From contig CAWJVM010000013.1 of assembly GCA_963846315.1 (NCBI GenBank), positions 1-64,000 on the forward strand: DNA of 64,000 bases. Reading direction: 5' to 3'. Each line of letters opens with the position of its first letter. The first letter of the stretch is position 1. Below are positions 1 through 7,900 of this stretch, piece by piece. A program made the position numbers and the translations under genes. A model generated the notes under the pieces. That model saw only the letters and a program-made list of their open reading frames with translations, was not told the origin of the DNA and searched no databases. The stretch is from RPQJ01 sp963846315. Its GTDB lineage: Bacteria > Pseudomonadota > Gammaproteobacteria > Steroidobacterales > Steroidobacteraceae.

Positions 1-16
1 CTGTGCGGCAGATGCG

Positions 17-215
17 GAAGGGGCTAGGGGATAGGGGAGGAAGGGGTTAGGGGATAGGGGCTAGGGGTTAGTCGGAACGCAGGCTGATGCACTTGATTCA
101 TGCGGCTGGCATGCGACGAAGTTCGTCGGTTCCAATTAGGAAGCAAGGCTTTACTAACCCCTAGCCCCTAACCCCTAACCCCTTATCATCCCTAGCCCCT
201 AACCCATAACCCCTC
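17..215. repeat. Inverted arrays of G-rich heptamers (GGGGNTA / TANCCCC)
   Basis: From about 17 to 72 the plus strand reads as degenerate tandem copies of GGGGNTA (GGGGATA, GGGGCTA, GGGGTTA). From about 153 to 211 the complementary TANCCCC units appear. About 80 bases of ordinary sequence lie between them. The two arrays can pair into a long hairpin, and the G-rich strand could form quadruplexes. The block lies immediately downstream of parB. No coding potential is seen. The same heptamer family recurs near 12.8 kb. Confidence 0.85.
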
Positions 216-247
216 GCACATTAAGTAGCTCTGCTACTTAATGTGCG
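215..247 (-). terminator. Perfect 14-bp hairpin overlapping the parB stop codon
   Basis: Arms 215-228 and 234-247 are exact reverse complements around a 5-nt loop. The right arm carries the last codons and the TAG stop of parB. There is no T-tract on the minus strand, so it would be a weak or atypical intrinsic terminator, or simply an inverted duplication of the gene end. Confidence 0.4.
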
Positions 248-1151
248 CGAGGATCCCGTCCAGCTCATCAAGGCTGTTGTACGCAATCACGAGCTTGCCC
301 TTGCCGCTCTGTGCGTGCTGCAGCGACACCCTCGCGCCGAGCTTGTCGGCCAGGTCCTGCTGGAGGCGGGTGATGTTGGGATCCGGCCGCGGGTCGTCCG
401 CGTCGTCCTTGCGCCTGGCCTTGTCGCCGTGGGCCAGCGTCTGCTTCACCAGCGCCTCGGTCTCACGGACCGAGAGTCCCTTCCTGGCCACCAGCGCACC
501 CACTTCGGCCTGCTGTCGCGGCTGCGTCAATCCGAGCAGGGCGCGGGCATGACCCATTTCGAGCTGGCGGTGCTCGACCAAGGCCTTCACTTCGTCAGCC
601 AGCTCGAGCAATCGGAGCAGGTTGCTGACCGACGCGCGCGAACGGCCGACCGCATCGGCGGCCTGCTGGTGCGTGACGCCGAACTCGCGGATCAGCCGAT
701 CGAGGGCGCGGGCTTCCTCCAGCGGGTTCAGGTTCTCGCGCTGGATGTTCTCGATGAGCGACATCGCGACCGCGGCTTCGTCGGGCACGATGCGGACGAC
801 GGCCGGGATGTCGTGCAGGCCCGCCATCTGCGCGGCCCGCCAGCGACGCTCGCCGGCGATGATCTCGTAGCGGATCGGTTCGCCGGTCTTCTGGGCGGCG
901 AGCGGGCGCACGACGATGGGCTGGACGACGCCCTGGGCACGGATCGAACTTGCCAGTTCTTCCAGGCTTTCGGGCCGCATGTCGAGGCGCGGCTGGTAGC
1001 GGCCGCGCTGCAGCAGGTCGACCGGGATACGCGCCAGATCCTCATCGCGTGGTGCGCCGGCGGTCGTTGGCGCAGGTGGCGCAGGTGCCGGTGTTACGGA
1101 ACCGAGCAGGGCCTCGAGGCCCCGTCCGAGGGAAGGTCGCTTTGTTGCCAT
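234..1151 (-). CDS. parB: Chromosome-partitioning protein ParB
   Basis: ParB is a CTP-dependent DNA clamp that loads at parS sites and spreads to organise the origin for segregation with ParA. The 305-residue protein has the ParA-stimulating N-terminus (KRPSLGRGLEALLG), the CTP-binding ParB/Srx domain with GERRWRAA at residues 100-107, the ENIQRENLNPLEEA segment at about 134-147, and an HTH at about 159-182. A C-terminal dimerisation domain follows. Length and motifs are complete. It is separated from parA by a gene on the other strand, which is unusual because parA and parB normally form one operon. Four parS-like sites lie 37-39 kb away in this window. Confidence 0.97.
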   Translation of the reverse strand: MATKRPSLGRGLEALLGSVTPAPAPPAPTTAGAPRDEDLARIPVDLLQRGRYQPRLDMRPESLEELASSIRAQGVVQPIVVRPLAAQKTGEPIRYEIIAGERRWRAAQMAGLHDIPAVVRIVPDEAAVAMSLIENIQRENLNPLEEARALDRLIREFGVTHQQAADAVGRSRASVSNLLRLLELADEVKALVEHRQLEMGHARALLGLTQPRQQAEVGALVARKGLSVRETEALVKQTLAHGDKARRKDDADDPRPDPNITRLQQDLADKLGARVSLQHAQSGKGKLVIAYNSLDELDGILAHIK

Positions 1152-1225
1152 AGCGGACTATTATGCCGCCGGCGTCGCGAGGGCGCAGGAAACCCCGCTG
1201 CATCGAATTCGAGCCGGAGGCTTGC

Positions 1226-1747
1226 ATGCGTCCCGTGGCCGCCCTGGTGCTGGGTGGACTGATCAGTTGTTGCGACAGCCTTGGCACGACGACGGCGGAG
1301 GCGACCGAGCCGGCGCCGTCACTGCTGTTTGCGGCAGGCGTGTTCGCGCTGGTCGAGGCCTACGATTACCCCTACAGCGTCGGCATGACCTATGTCGCGA
1401 GGCCGCTGACGCAGTGGCGGCTGTCGCCCGGCGCCGGGTTCGCCGTGGGACCGGATGGCATCGCCTTCCTGTACGTCGACGTGCGCCGCGATTTCGCGTT
1501 GGGTGAACGCTGGTATGTCACGCCGAGCCTCGCGACCGGCTGGTTCATCAACGGCGACGTGATCGGTCCGCGCGATCACCTCGAATTCCAGAGCGGCATC
1601 CAGTTCGCGCGGCGCTTCGACAACGGACTGCGGCTCGGCCTGGCCGGCATGCACATTTCGAACGGTGGATTGGAGCACCCGAACAACGGCACGGAAGCCG
1701 TGCTGCTGACGCTGCAGTTGCCTCTCACGCCAAAGCGGGAGAGGTGA
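1226..1747 (+). CDS. PagL-like lipid A 3-O-deacylase (outer membrane)
   Basis: The 173-residue protein has an N-terminal signal-like segment followed by alternating beta strands typical of a small barrel. Its C-terminal motif HISNGGLEHPNNGTE matches the acyloxyacyl hydrolase/PagL family: His143, Ser145 and Glu157 have the spacing of the PagL catalytic triad. PagL removes the 3-O-linked acyl chain of lipid A in the outer membrane. The ATG at 1226 was chosen because GGAGG lies six bases upstream and the longer reading frame adds a non-signal-like basic extension. The gene is convergent with parA and divergent from parB, lying between them. Family assignment is firm; activity is inferred. Confidence 0.85.
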   Translation: MRPVAALVLGGLISCCDSLGTTTAEATEPAPSLLFAAGVFALVEAYDYPYSVGMTYVARPLTQWRLSPGAGFAVGPDGIAFLYVDVRRDFALGERWYVTPSLATGWFINGDVIGPRDHLEFQSGIQFARRFDNGLRLGLAGMHISNGGLEHPNNGTEAVLLTLQLPLTPKRER

Positions 1748-1751
1748 GGGA

Positions 1752-2561
1752 CTATTCGCCGTCTTCGTCTGGCTCGGGCGCAGGTCCGGCCAGCGCCTCT
1801 TCTTCGCGCCGGATCATCTCGCCGGCAAGCGCGAGATACGCGAGCGCACCACGCGAATCCTTGTCGTGGAACAGCACGGCCTTGCCGAAGCTCGGCGCTT
1901 CCGCGAGCCGCACGTTGCGCGGGATCACCGTGCGGAACACCTTGTCGCCGAAGTGCATCAGCAACTGGCCCGACACTTCGTTCGAGAGGTTGTTCCGCGG
2001 GTCGTACATCGTGCGCAGGATGCCTTCGAGCCCGAGGTCGGCATTCACGCTGACGCGAATCTGCTCGACCGTGTTCATCAGCGCCGAGAGTCCTTCGAGC
2101 GCGTAGTACTCGCACTGCATCGGCACCAGCACCGTATCGGCCGCGACGAGCGCGTTGAGTGTCAGCAGGTTCAGTGCCGGCGGACAGTCGATGATGACGA
2201 CGTCGTAGTTGTCGCGGACCGGCTTCAACGCGTTGCGCAGCCGCATCTCGCGACCGATCATGCTCATCAACTGCACTTCCGCGGCGACCAGGTCCTGGTT
2301 GCCGGGCAGCAGCGTGAAGTTGCCTGGATCGACCGGCACGAGCGCAGCGGCCAGTTCGCAGTCACCGAGCAGCACGTCGGTCATCGAGTGCTCGAGGTTG
2401 TTCTTGTCGACCCCGCAACCCATCGTCGCGTTGCCCTGCGGGTCGCAATCGATCAGCAGCACCTTGCGCTGGGTGGCGGCGAGCGACGCAGCGAGGTTGA
2501 CCGCAGTCGTCGTCTTGCCGACCCCGCCTTTCTGGTTCGCGACTGCGATGACACGCTTCAT
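1752..2561 (-). CDS. parA: Chromosome-partitioning ATPase ParA (Soj)
   Basis: ParA is a deviant Walker-type ATPase that binds DNA nonspecifically and drives segregation of ParB-parS complexes. The 269-residue protein has the KGGVGKTT Walker A at residues 11-18, DCDPQGN, and VVIIDCPPALNLLT as Walker B. It lacks the N-terminal HTH of plasmid type Ia ParA, so it is the chromosomal (Soj) form. It lies 28 bp downstream of rsmG in the same direction, a standard origin-region arrangement. The 3' end faces the pagL-like gene with a 4-bp gap. Confidence 0.97.
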   Translation of the reverse strand: MKRVIAVANQKGGVGKTTTAVNLAASLAATQRKVLLIDCDPQGNATMGCGVDKNNLEHSMTDVLLGDCELAAALVPVDPGNFTLLPGNQDLVAAEVQLMSMIGREMRLRNALKPVRDNYDVVIIDCPPALNLLTLNALVAADTVLVPMQCEYYALEGLSALMNTVEQIRVSVNADLGLEGILRTMYDPRNNLSNEVSGQLLMHFGDKVFRTVIPRNVRLAEAPSFGKAVLFHDKDSRGALAYLALAGEMIRREEEALAGPAPEPDEDGE

Positions 2562-2589
2562 GGAACGGGTAAGGATACAGCAGCCGGCA

Positions 2590-3216
2590 TCAGACCTTTT
2601 CGTGGGAATGGGCGAGTTCGACGAGGTGGCGCTCCTCGTCCAGTCCCGGGACGTGCAGCGGGTGGACGGCCACGACCTTCCAGCCGCTGAGCTTCTTCGC
2701 CATTTCGTCCGCGGGATACCGCCCCTTCATCGCGAGCAGCCGGCCGCCGCCCGCCACCAGTCCGCCCGCATTCTTGACCAGGTCCACGAGCGGGCCGACG
2801 GCGCGCGCGATGACCGTGTCGAAGCGATCCATCGGCTTGTAGCCTTCAGCCCGCGCCTGCACGACTTCGACGTTGTCCAGTTGCAGGGTTTCGCGGACAC
2901 ATTCGAGAAAGCGGCACTTCTTGCCGACCGACTCGACCAGCACGAAATGCACGCCGGGTACGACGATCGCAAGCGGAATGCCCGGGAAGCCCGCGCCGCT
3001 GCCGATGTCCGCTACGCGCGTGCCGCGCAGCCAGGGCACCATCGTCAGGCTGTCGAGGATGTGCTTGGTGATCTGCGCCGGCCGCTCACGGATGGCCGTG
3101 AGGTTCATGCGCGTGTTCCAGTCGTCCAGCAGGTCGAGATGCTGGATCAGTCTTGCGCATTGCGCCGGGTCGAGTTCGACGCCGAGGCCGCGGGCCCCTT
3201 CGATGAGGTCTGTCAT
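2590..3216 (-). CDS. rsmG: 16S rRNA (guanine527-N7)-methyltransferase RsmG
   Basis: RsmG (GidB) methylates N7 of G527 in 16S rRNA using S-adenosylmethionine. The 208-residue product has the SAM-binding glycine-rich loop ADIGSGAGFPG at about 69-79, and the family's typical length. The frame stays open far upstream inside the ABC/peptidase gene, but the ATG at 3216 gives the family N-terminus (MTDLIEGARGLGVEL), so the longer form is rejected. It lies between parA and the ABC exporter genes on the same strand. Confidence 0.95.
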   Translation of the reverse strand: MTDLIEGARGLGVELDPAQCARLIQHLDLLDDWNTRMNLTAIRERPAQITKHILDSLTMVPWLRGTRVADIGSGAGFPGIPLAIVVPGVHFVLVESVGKKCRFLECVRETLQLDNVEVVQARAEGYKPMDRFDTVIARAVGPLVDLVKNAGGLVAGGGRLLAMKGRYPADEMAKKLSGWKVVAVHPLHVPGLDEERHLVELAHSHEKV

Positions 3217-3233
3217 CGGCGCAGGATACACCG

Positions 3234-6200
3234 CTAGATACGAGACAGTGCCGCGAGCGATTCCGCCTTGGTCGCTTCCTTGACGTTGTCGTCGGAATTG
3301 CGATCGATCCATTTGTTGAACGGATCGACACCGGCGTAGTTCGGCTCCTTGTCCGTCACCAGCGTGAGTGTCTGCTTGCCACTGCGCAGAGGCATCCGCT
3401 GCAGCGCGAGCACGCTCGATTTGTCGTAGCCCTTGCGGCCCGGCTCGATCGTGAACGCGCCCACGTCGAACGTAGCGTCGAGGGGCGCCTCGGTCTCCTT
3501 GCCCTTGCCATCGGCATAGAGCTTGCGGGCCTCGACATCGAGCACGACATCCCAGCGGCCGTCGGTCCGCTGCTTCGACCGCACGTCCGTCACCTTGACG
3601 TCGTACAGCGTGATCTTCTCGAACAGGTCGGTGATCAGTTGCTGGTGCTCCGGTCCCGCGACCGCCCGGAACCGACGAATGAGGTCGGTCGGGTTCGCGT
3701 ACGGCGCGCCCTTGAACGCAAACTCCCCGAGCAGTCCCTGCAATGCCTCGTTGACCTTGTCGGCGCCGATCTGCTCCTGCAGCAGGTACAGCGCGAGTCC
3801 ACCCTTCTGGTAGTGGATGTACGGCTGGTTCTCGACGCGCACCAGCGGCAGTTCTTCCAGCACTTCGGCGCCACGCGCGCGCAGGTACTTGTCCAGCTCG
3901 AACTTCAGGAACTTGCGGATCTGCTCCGGTCCGTACATCTGCTCCATCACCATCAACGCCGAGTACTGCGCGAGCGACTCGACGAGGAACGTGCCGCCCT
4001 GCTGGTCGGCGCTGATGACCTGGTGGCCCCACCACTGGTGCGCCATTTCGTGCGCCGTGACGTAGGTGACCATGTCGATCTTCTCGGCATCGCGGTAATC
4101 GGCGATGAAGCCGATGCCCTCCGCGTACGGAATCGTGTTGGCGAACGACTGCGCGAACCGGGCATAGGCCGGAAACTCGAGGATGCGCGCCTGGCGGAAC
4201 TGGAACGGACTGAAGTGCGTGGTGAAGTAGTCGAGCGAGGCCTTCATCGCCGTGTGCATGCGCTGCACGTTGTAGCCGTGCGCGCGGTCGTAGTAGACGG
4301 CCAGCTCGACGTCGTGCCAGCGGTCTTTCGCGACTTCATACCGGGCCGATTGCACCGAGAAGAAGTTGTTGATCGGCGCATCGCTGCGGTAGCGGGTCGT
4401 GCGCCGGCCGTTCTCGGTAGTGTCGGATTCGCGATAGCCGGGCGCGATTGCGATCTGGTCGGCCGTCGTGGACACGGTGATGTCGGAGTTGACCCAGTCG
4501 CTGTCGTGCCGCAAGCCGTTGAAGTTGCGCGCGCCCTGGTCTTCGAGCTTGGCCGGGCGCAACTCGGCCGGCAGCCCGTATTTACGGCGTTTGGCGCGAT
4601 CCTGCAGCAAGCCATTGCGCTCCATGCCGAGGACCGGCGCGATCTCGGTGTTGTCGAGGAACGTGCCGTTGTCGACGATGCGGCGCTCGTTCTCGGAATT
4701 GCGGAATCCCTGCTGTTCGCGCAACGTCTCGAACGTGATCGTGCGGGTCTCCAGCGGCGCCAGCGGACGATCGAACCGGTAGATTCGATAGTTCTGGTCG
4801 ACATGCTCGGTCTCGAGCTGCGCGCCTTCCACGTCGAGCTTCGTCATCTGCAGCGGCTTCATCCAGCGCACGTGTACGTGGGCCAGCGGCTGGCCGGTGC
4901 GGTTCTGGATGACGTAACTGCCGCGGGTCACCACGCGCGGTTCACTGGAATACAGGTCCACGACGAGTTTGACGTCGGTGATGCGCGGTTGCGGCACGTT
5001 CTCGTAGCCGATCAGTATCTTCTCGTAGTCCGCCTGGTCACGCTCACGGCTCAGCGTCGTCGTGTACGGGTTCAGGACATTGGTGTTGTAGTAGATCCAG
5101 CCGCCGAGCCCCAGCATCGTGACCAGCGATCCGACTGCGACCCAGCCCGGAGTGCCACGAAGTTTGCGTGGCAGCTGCGCCAGGCGAGTCTTGAGTGGTG
5201 CACCAATGCCGCGACGCCAGAGCGCGTACGCCAGCACGGCGATCACGACCGCGGCAGCGGACCAATAGGCACGGAACCACCAGGCGACGCGCGCGAAATC
5301 ACCCTGGCCGTTCATGTCGGAGAGCGGTGTGCCGGGGCTGCCCGTGTACTGGTACAGGTTGTGCTCGAAGCCGAGCCGGTCGAGCGTGACCTGCCCGACC
5401 ACGAACAGCAGCATCAGCATCCAGCCGAAGGTTTTGTGCGAGACCAGCGTCTGCATGAAGATCGCAAGCACCGCGAACAGCACGACGTTGACCGTCGTCG
5501 GCACCACGTACCAGAGGAGGTACTTGCCGATCTCGAAGTTGAAATAGCCCTTGAGCGCCTGCACGGCGATGGCGGCAAGCACGCTGGCGACGAGGGTCGA
5601 GAACAGCACGATCGAAATCGCCAGTATCTTCGGCACGACGAAGGCCCAGTCCGGTGCCGGCGTCGAATCGATGATCTCGTGCATGCGGCGCTCACGATCG
5701 CGCCAGACGAGTTCACCCGCGTAGTAGATCGCGATGATCAGCGGGATGATCGTGAACGCGCCCTGCAGCGCTTCGATCATCACGCGCGTGACCGGATGGA
5801 TCGTGTTGCCATAGAACTCGTCGGCATACCAGAGCGAGGCCAGCGAATTCACGAAACCGATGCCGAGCAGCACGATGAAAGCTGGGCTGCGGATGGCAGC
5901 GGCGATGTCGAACCGGGCGAGTGCCCAGAGCGGACTCCAGCCTGCATCGGTCGACGGCTTCGCCTGCACGGCGGGCATCGCAGTGGGACGCCCGGCAATC
6001 ACCGCGGGTTCGTCGTCGGACGTATCCGGCGCCTTGCCCGCCGCTAAGCGGGCGCCCTTCGCGGCGCGCGAAAAGATCGCCCAGGCCAGGCCCAGCAGCG
6101 CGAATGCGATGCCGACCCAGAGCACGCGGTTCCACAGGATGAACCCGGCGAAATCGGGGATCTGCGTGTTGCGTTCAGTGGCCGTCCAGTAGCGGGTCGC

Positions 6201-6851
6201 CTGGTCATAGGCGCCGAGCCCGAACGGATCGACCAGCGCGACCGTGTTGATGAATTCGGGGCGCGACAGGAAGCTCGTCGCGACCAGGTAGAGCACCAGG
6301 AACACGATGACGCCGACGTAGGTCCACATCATCGAGCGTGTCGCCGTCGCGACGGCGAAGAAGCCTGCGCCCGTGACGAACAGCGTCGGCACGCAGACCA
6401 GCAGGTAAATGTAAGTGTAGTGCCAGAGGTTGAACGGGCCGAGCACCTCGGGATCCATCCACGGCATCGCGGCGCCGATCATCATGCCGAGCGGCGCGCT
6501 CAGGAACAGCAGGCAGCCTGCGAGGAACGCGCCCGTGAAGCGGCCGAACAGGTAGTCGAAGCGCGACAGGCGCGTCGAATGGATGATCGGCCCGAAGCCG
6601 GTCTCGTCGTCGCGCACCACGACATTGGCGACGAACGCGGTCAGGATGAAGACCGAGAACACGGTCATGACCATCAGCGTCTGCGCGATGGCAAAGGGCG
6701 AGTTCTTCCAGACGTTGCCGCCGGAGCCGATCTGGACGTTGTCGGAGGCGGTGGCGGCGAACGTGAGCAGCAGGAAAATGGCGAACGTCACCCAGAACGC
6801 GGGAGACTTGAGCTGGTAGCGCAGCTCGAAGGCGGCGACGGACTTGAACAT
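3234..6851 (-). CDS. ABC-2 type permease fused to an M1-family metallopeptidase
   Basis: The 1205-residue protein begins with two ABC-2 permease modules (about residues 1-270 and 310-600, each with around six hydrophobic segments). It continues with a periplasm-facing M1 (gluzincin) aminopeptidase domain containing HEMAHQWWGH (zinc ligands His934 and His938, catalytic Glu935) and the third ligand Glu958 in LVESLAQYSAL. It pairs with the ATPase gene 8 bp upstream. ABC/M1 fusions of this kind are known as a bacterial family, but their substrate is not established. A coupled peptide export and trimming role is a guess. All key residues are present and the frame is intact. Confidence 0.92.
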   Translation of the reverse strand: MFKSVAAFELRYQLKSPAFWVTFAIFLLLTFAATASDNVQIGSGGNVWKNSPFAIAQTLMVMTVFSVFILTAFVANVVVRDDETGFGPIIHSTRLSRFDYLFGRFTGAFLAGCLLFLSAPLGMMIGAAMPWMDPEVLGPFNLWHYTYIYLLVCVPTLFVTGAGFFAVATATRSMMWTYVGVIVFLVLYLVATSFLSRPEFINTVALVDPFGLGAYDQATRYWTATERNTQIPDFAGFILWNRVLWVGIAFALLGLAWAIFSRAAKGARLAAGKAPDTSDDEPAVIAGRPTAMPAVQAKPSTDAGWSPLWALARFDIAAAIRSPAFIVLLGIGFVNSLASLWYADEFYGNTIHPVTRVMIEALQGAFTIIPLIIAIYYAGELVWRDRERRMHEIIDSTPAPDWAFVVPKILAISIVLFSTLVASVLAAIAVQALKGYFNFEIGKYLLWYVVPTTVNVVLFAVLAIFMQTLVSHKTFGWMLMLLFVVGQVTLDRLGFEHNLYQYTGSPGTPLSDMNGQGDFARVAWWFRAYWSAAAVVIAVLAYALWRRGIGAPLKTRLAQLPRKLRGTPGWVAVGSLVTMLGLGGWIYYNTNVLNPYTTTLSRERDQADYEKILIGYENVPQPRITDVKLVVDLYSSEPRVVTRGSYVIQNRTGQPLAHVHVRWMKPLQMTKLDVEGAQLETEHVDQNYRIYRFDRPLAPLETRTITFETLREQQGFRNSENERRIVDNGTFLDNTEIAPVLGMERNGLLQDRAKRRKYGLPAELRPAKLEDQGARNFNGLRHDSDWVNSDITVSTTADQIAIAPGYRESDTTENGRRTTRYRSDAPINNFFSVQSARYEVAKDRWHDVELAVYYDRAHGYNVQRMHTAMKASLDYFTTHFSPFQFRQARILEFPAYARFAQSFANTIPYAEGIGFIADYRDAEKIDMVTYVTAHEMAHQWWGHQVISADQQGGTFLVESLAQYSALMVMEQMYGPEQIRKFLKFELDKYLRARGAEVLEELPLVRVENQPYIHYQKGGLALYLLQEQIGADKVNEALQGLLGEFAFKGAPYANPTDLIRRFRAVAGPEHQQLITDLFEKITLYDVKVTDVRSKQRTDGRWDVVLDVEARKLYADGKGKETEAPLDATFDVGAFTIEPGRKGYDKSSVLALQRMPLRSGKQTLTLVTDKEPNYAGVDPFNKWIDRNSDDNVKEATKAESLAALSRI

Positions 6852-6859
6852 GGCAGGAC

Positions 6860-7741
6860 TCAGGCCGCCTGGCGGCGTGTGCCGGCCAGCGTCGAAAAGT
6901 AGACGTCCTCGAGCCCTCCCTGCATCGGCTCGAAGCCGGCACCGGGGTGAGTGTCCGCCAGCACATGGATCACCGTGCGGCCGCCGAACAGCCGCGTCGC
7001 AATCACCTCGTGCTCACGCCGATGCGCCTCGAGTTCGTCCTTGGCGATGGTCTTGCGCCAGACGCACCCTTGCATCGAGTCGATCAACTGCAGCGGCGCG
7101 CCGATCTTGACGATGCGGCCGCTGGCGATGATCGCCATCTGGGGGCACAGGTCGGCCACGTCCTCGACGATGTGCGTCGACAGGATCACGACCACGTTCT
7201 CGCCGATTTCGGCGAGCAGGTTCAGGAAGCGGTTGCGTTCTTCGGGATCGAGGCCGGCCGTCGGTTCGTCGACGATGATGAGTTGCGGCTGGCCCAGCAA
7301 TGCCTGCGCGATGCCGAACCGCTGACGCATGCCGCCCGAGAATCCGGCGAGAGCCTTCTTGCGCACGTCCCACAGGTTCACCTGCTGCAGCAAGGCATCG
7401 ACGGTCTCGCGGCGTTCCTTGCCGTTGGCGAATCCCTTGAGCACCGCGAGGTGATCGAGCATGTCGTGCGCCGTCACCCTCGGGTACACGCCGAAGTCCT
7501 GCGGCAGGTAGCCGAGCGTGCGTCGCAACGCATCGGGGCTGGCCAGCACGTCGATGTCGCCGAAACGGATCGCACCTTCCGTGGGGATCTGCAGCGTCGC
7601 GATGCAACGCATCAGCGACGACTTGCCCGCGCCATTGGGGCCGAGCAGGCCGAACATGCCCCGTGGAATCTGCAGCGAGACGCCGTCAAGCGCTCGCGTC
7701 CCGTTGGGATAGACGTGGGTCAGGTTGTCGATGCGCAGCAT
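6860..7741 (-). CDS. ABC transporter ATP-binding protein
   Basis: This 293-residue cytoplasmic ATPase has Walker A GPNGAGKS, signature FSGGMRQRFGIAQAL, Walker B LIIVDEPTAGLDP and H-loop STHIVEDV. It is the energising subunit for the permease/peptidase fusion encoded 8 bp downstream. Start ATG at 7741 is preceded by AGGGA at a suitable distance. A promoter-like pair and a long palindrome lie upstream (7790-7829). The C-terminal about 75 residues beyond the core nucleotide-binding domain are typical of ABC-2 exporter ATPases. Confidence 0.93.
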   Translation of the reverse strand: MLRIDNLTHVYPNGTRALDGVSLQIPRGMFGLLGPNGAGKSSLMRCIATLQIPTEGAIRFGDIDVLASPDALRRTLGYLPQDFGVYPRVTAHDMLDHLAVLKGFANGKERRETVDALLQQVNLWDVRKKALAGFSGGMRQRFGIAQALLGQPQLIIVDEPTAGLDPEERNRFLNLLAEIGENVVVILSTHIVEDVADLCPQMAIIASGRIVKIGAPLQLIDSMQGCVWRKTIAKDELEAHRREHEVIATRLFGGRTVIHVLADTHPGAGFEPMQGGLEDVYFSTLAGTRRQAA

Positions 7742-7789
7742 GGTGGATCCCTCCCGGACCGGGTCTGGGCCGGTCTTTGAATGGGGGGT

Positions 7790-7819
7790 ATCCTAGGGGG
7801 ACACTGGTGTTGTAGTCAA
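7790..7819 (-). promoter_or_regulatory. Putative sigma70 promoter of the ABC exporter operon
   Basis: On the minus strand a -35-like TTGACT (7814-7819) is followed after 18 bp by TAGGAT (7790-7795). It lies about 50-80 bp upstream of the ATPase start. The -35 hexamer falls in the centre of the palindrome at 7806-7829. Confidence 0.5.
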
Positions 7820-7829
7820 CTACATCACC
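7806..7829. promoter_or_regulatory. 24-bp palindromic operator overlapping the -35 element
   Basis: Half-sites GGTGTTGTAGT and ACTACATCACC form an imperfect dyad (10 of 11 arm positions pair) centred at 7817/7818. The dyad sits over the presumed -35 hexamer of the ABC exporter operon, the place for a dimeric repressor. A TGTAGT...ACTACA core resembles GntR-type operators, but no regulator gene is adjacent, so the factor is unknown. Confidence 0.55.
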
Positions 7830-7900
7830 AAGTCAGATGTGGCTTGCCTGCAGCGTCGGATGGGGCACCGTCGAGGTCAGGCAGCTCGTTGGACGAGCCT

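Noticed and set aside
17..215. CRISPR array in the heptamer region
   Set aside because: Units are 7 bp with no unique spacers, and no cas genes are present.
3639..6047. 802-codon plus-strand frame opposite the ABC/M1 fusion
   Set aside because: Composition (Arg/Val/Asp-rich without domains) is typical of an antisense shadow of the real gene.
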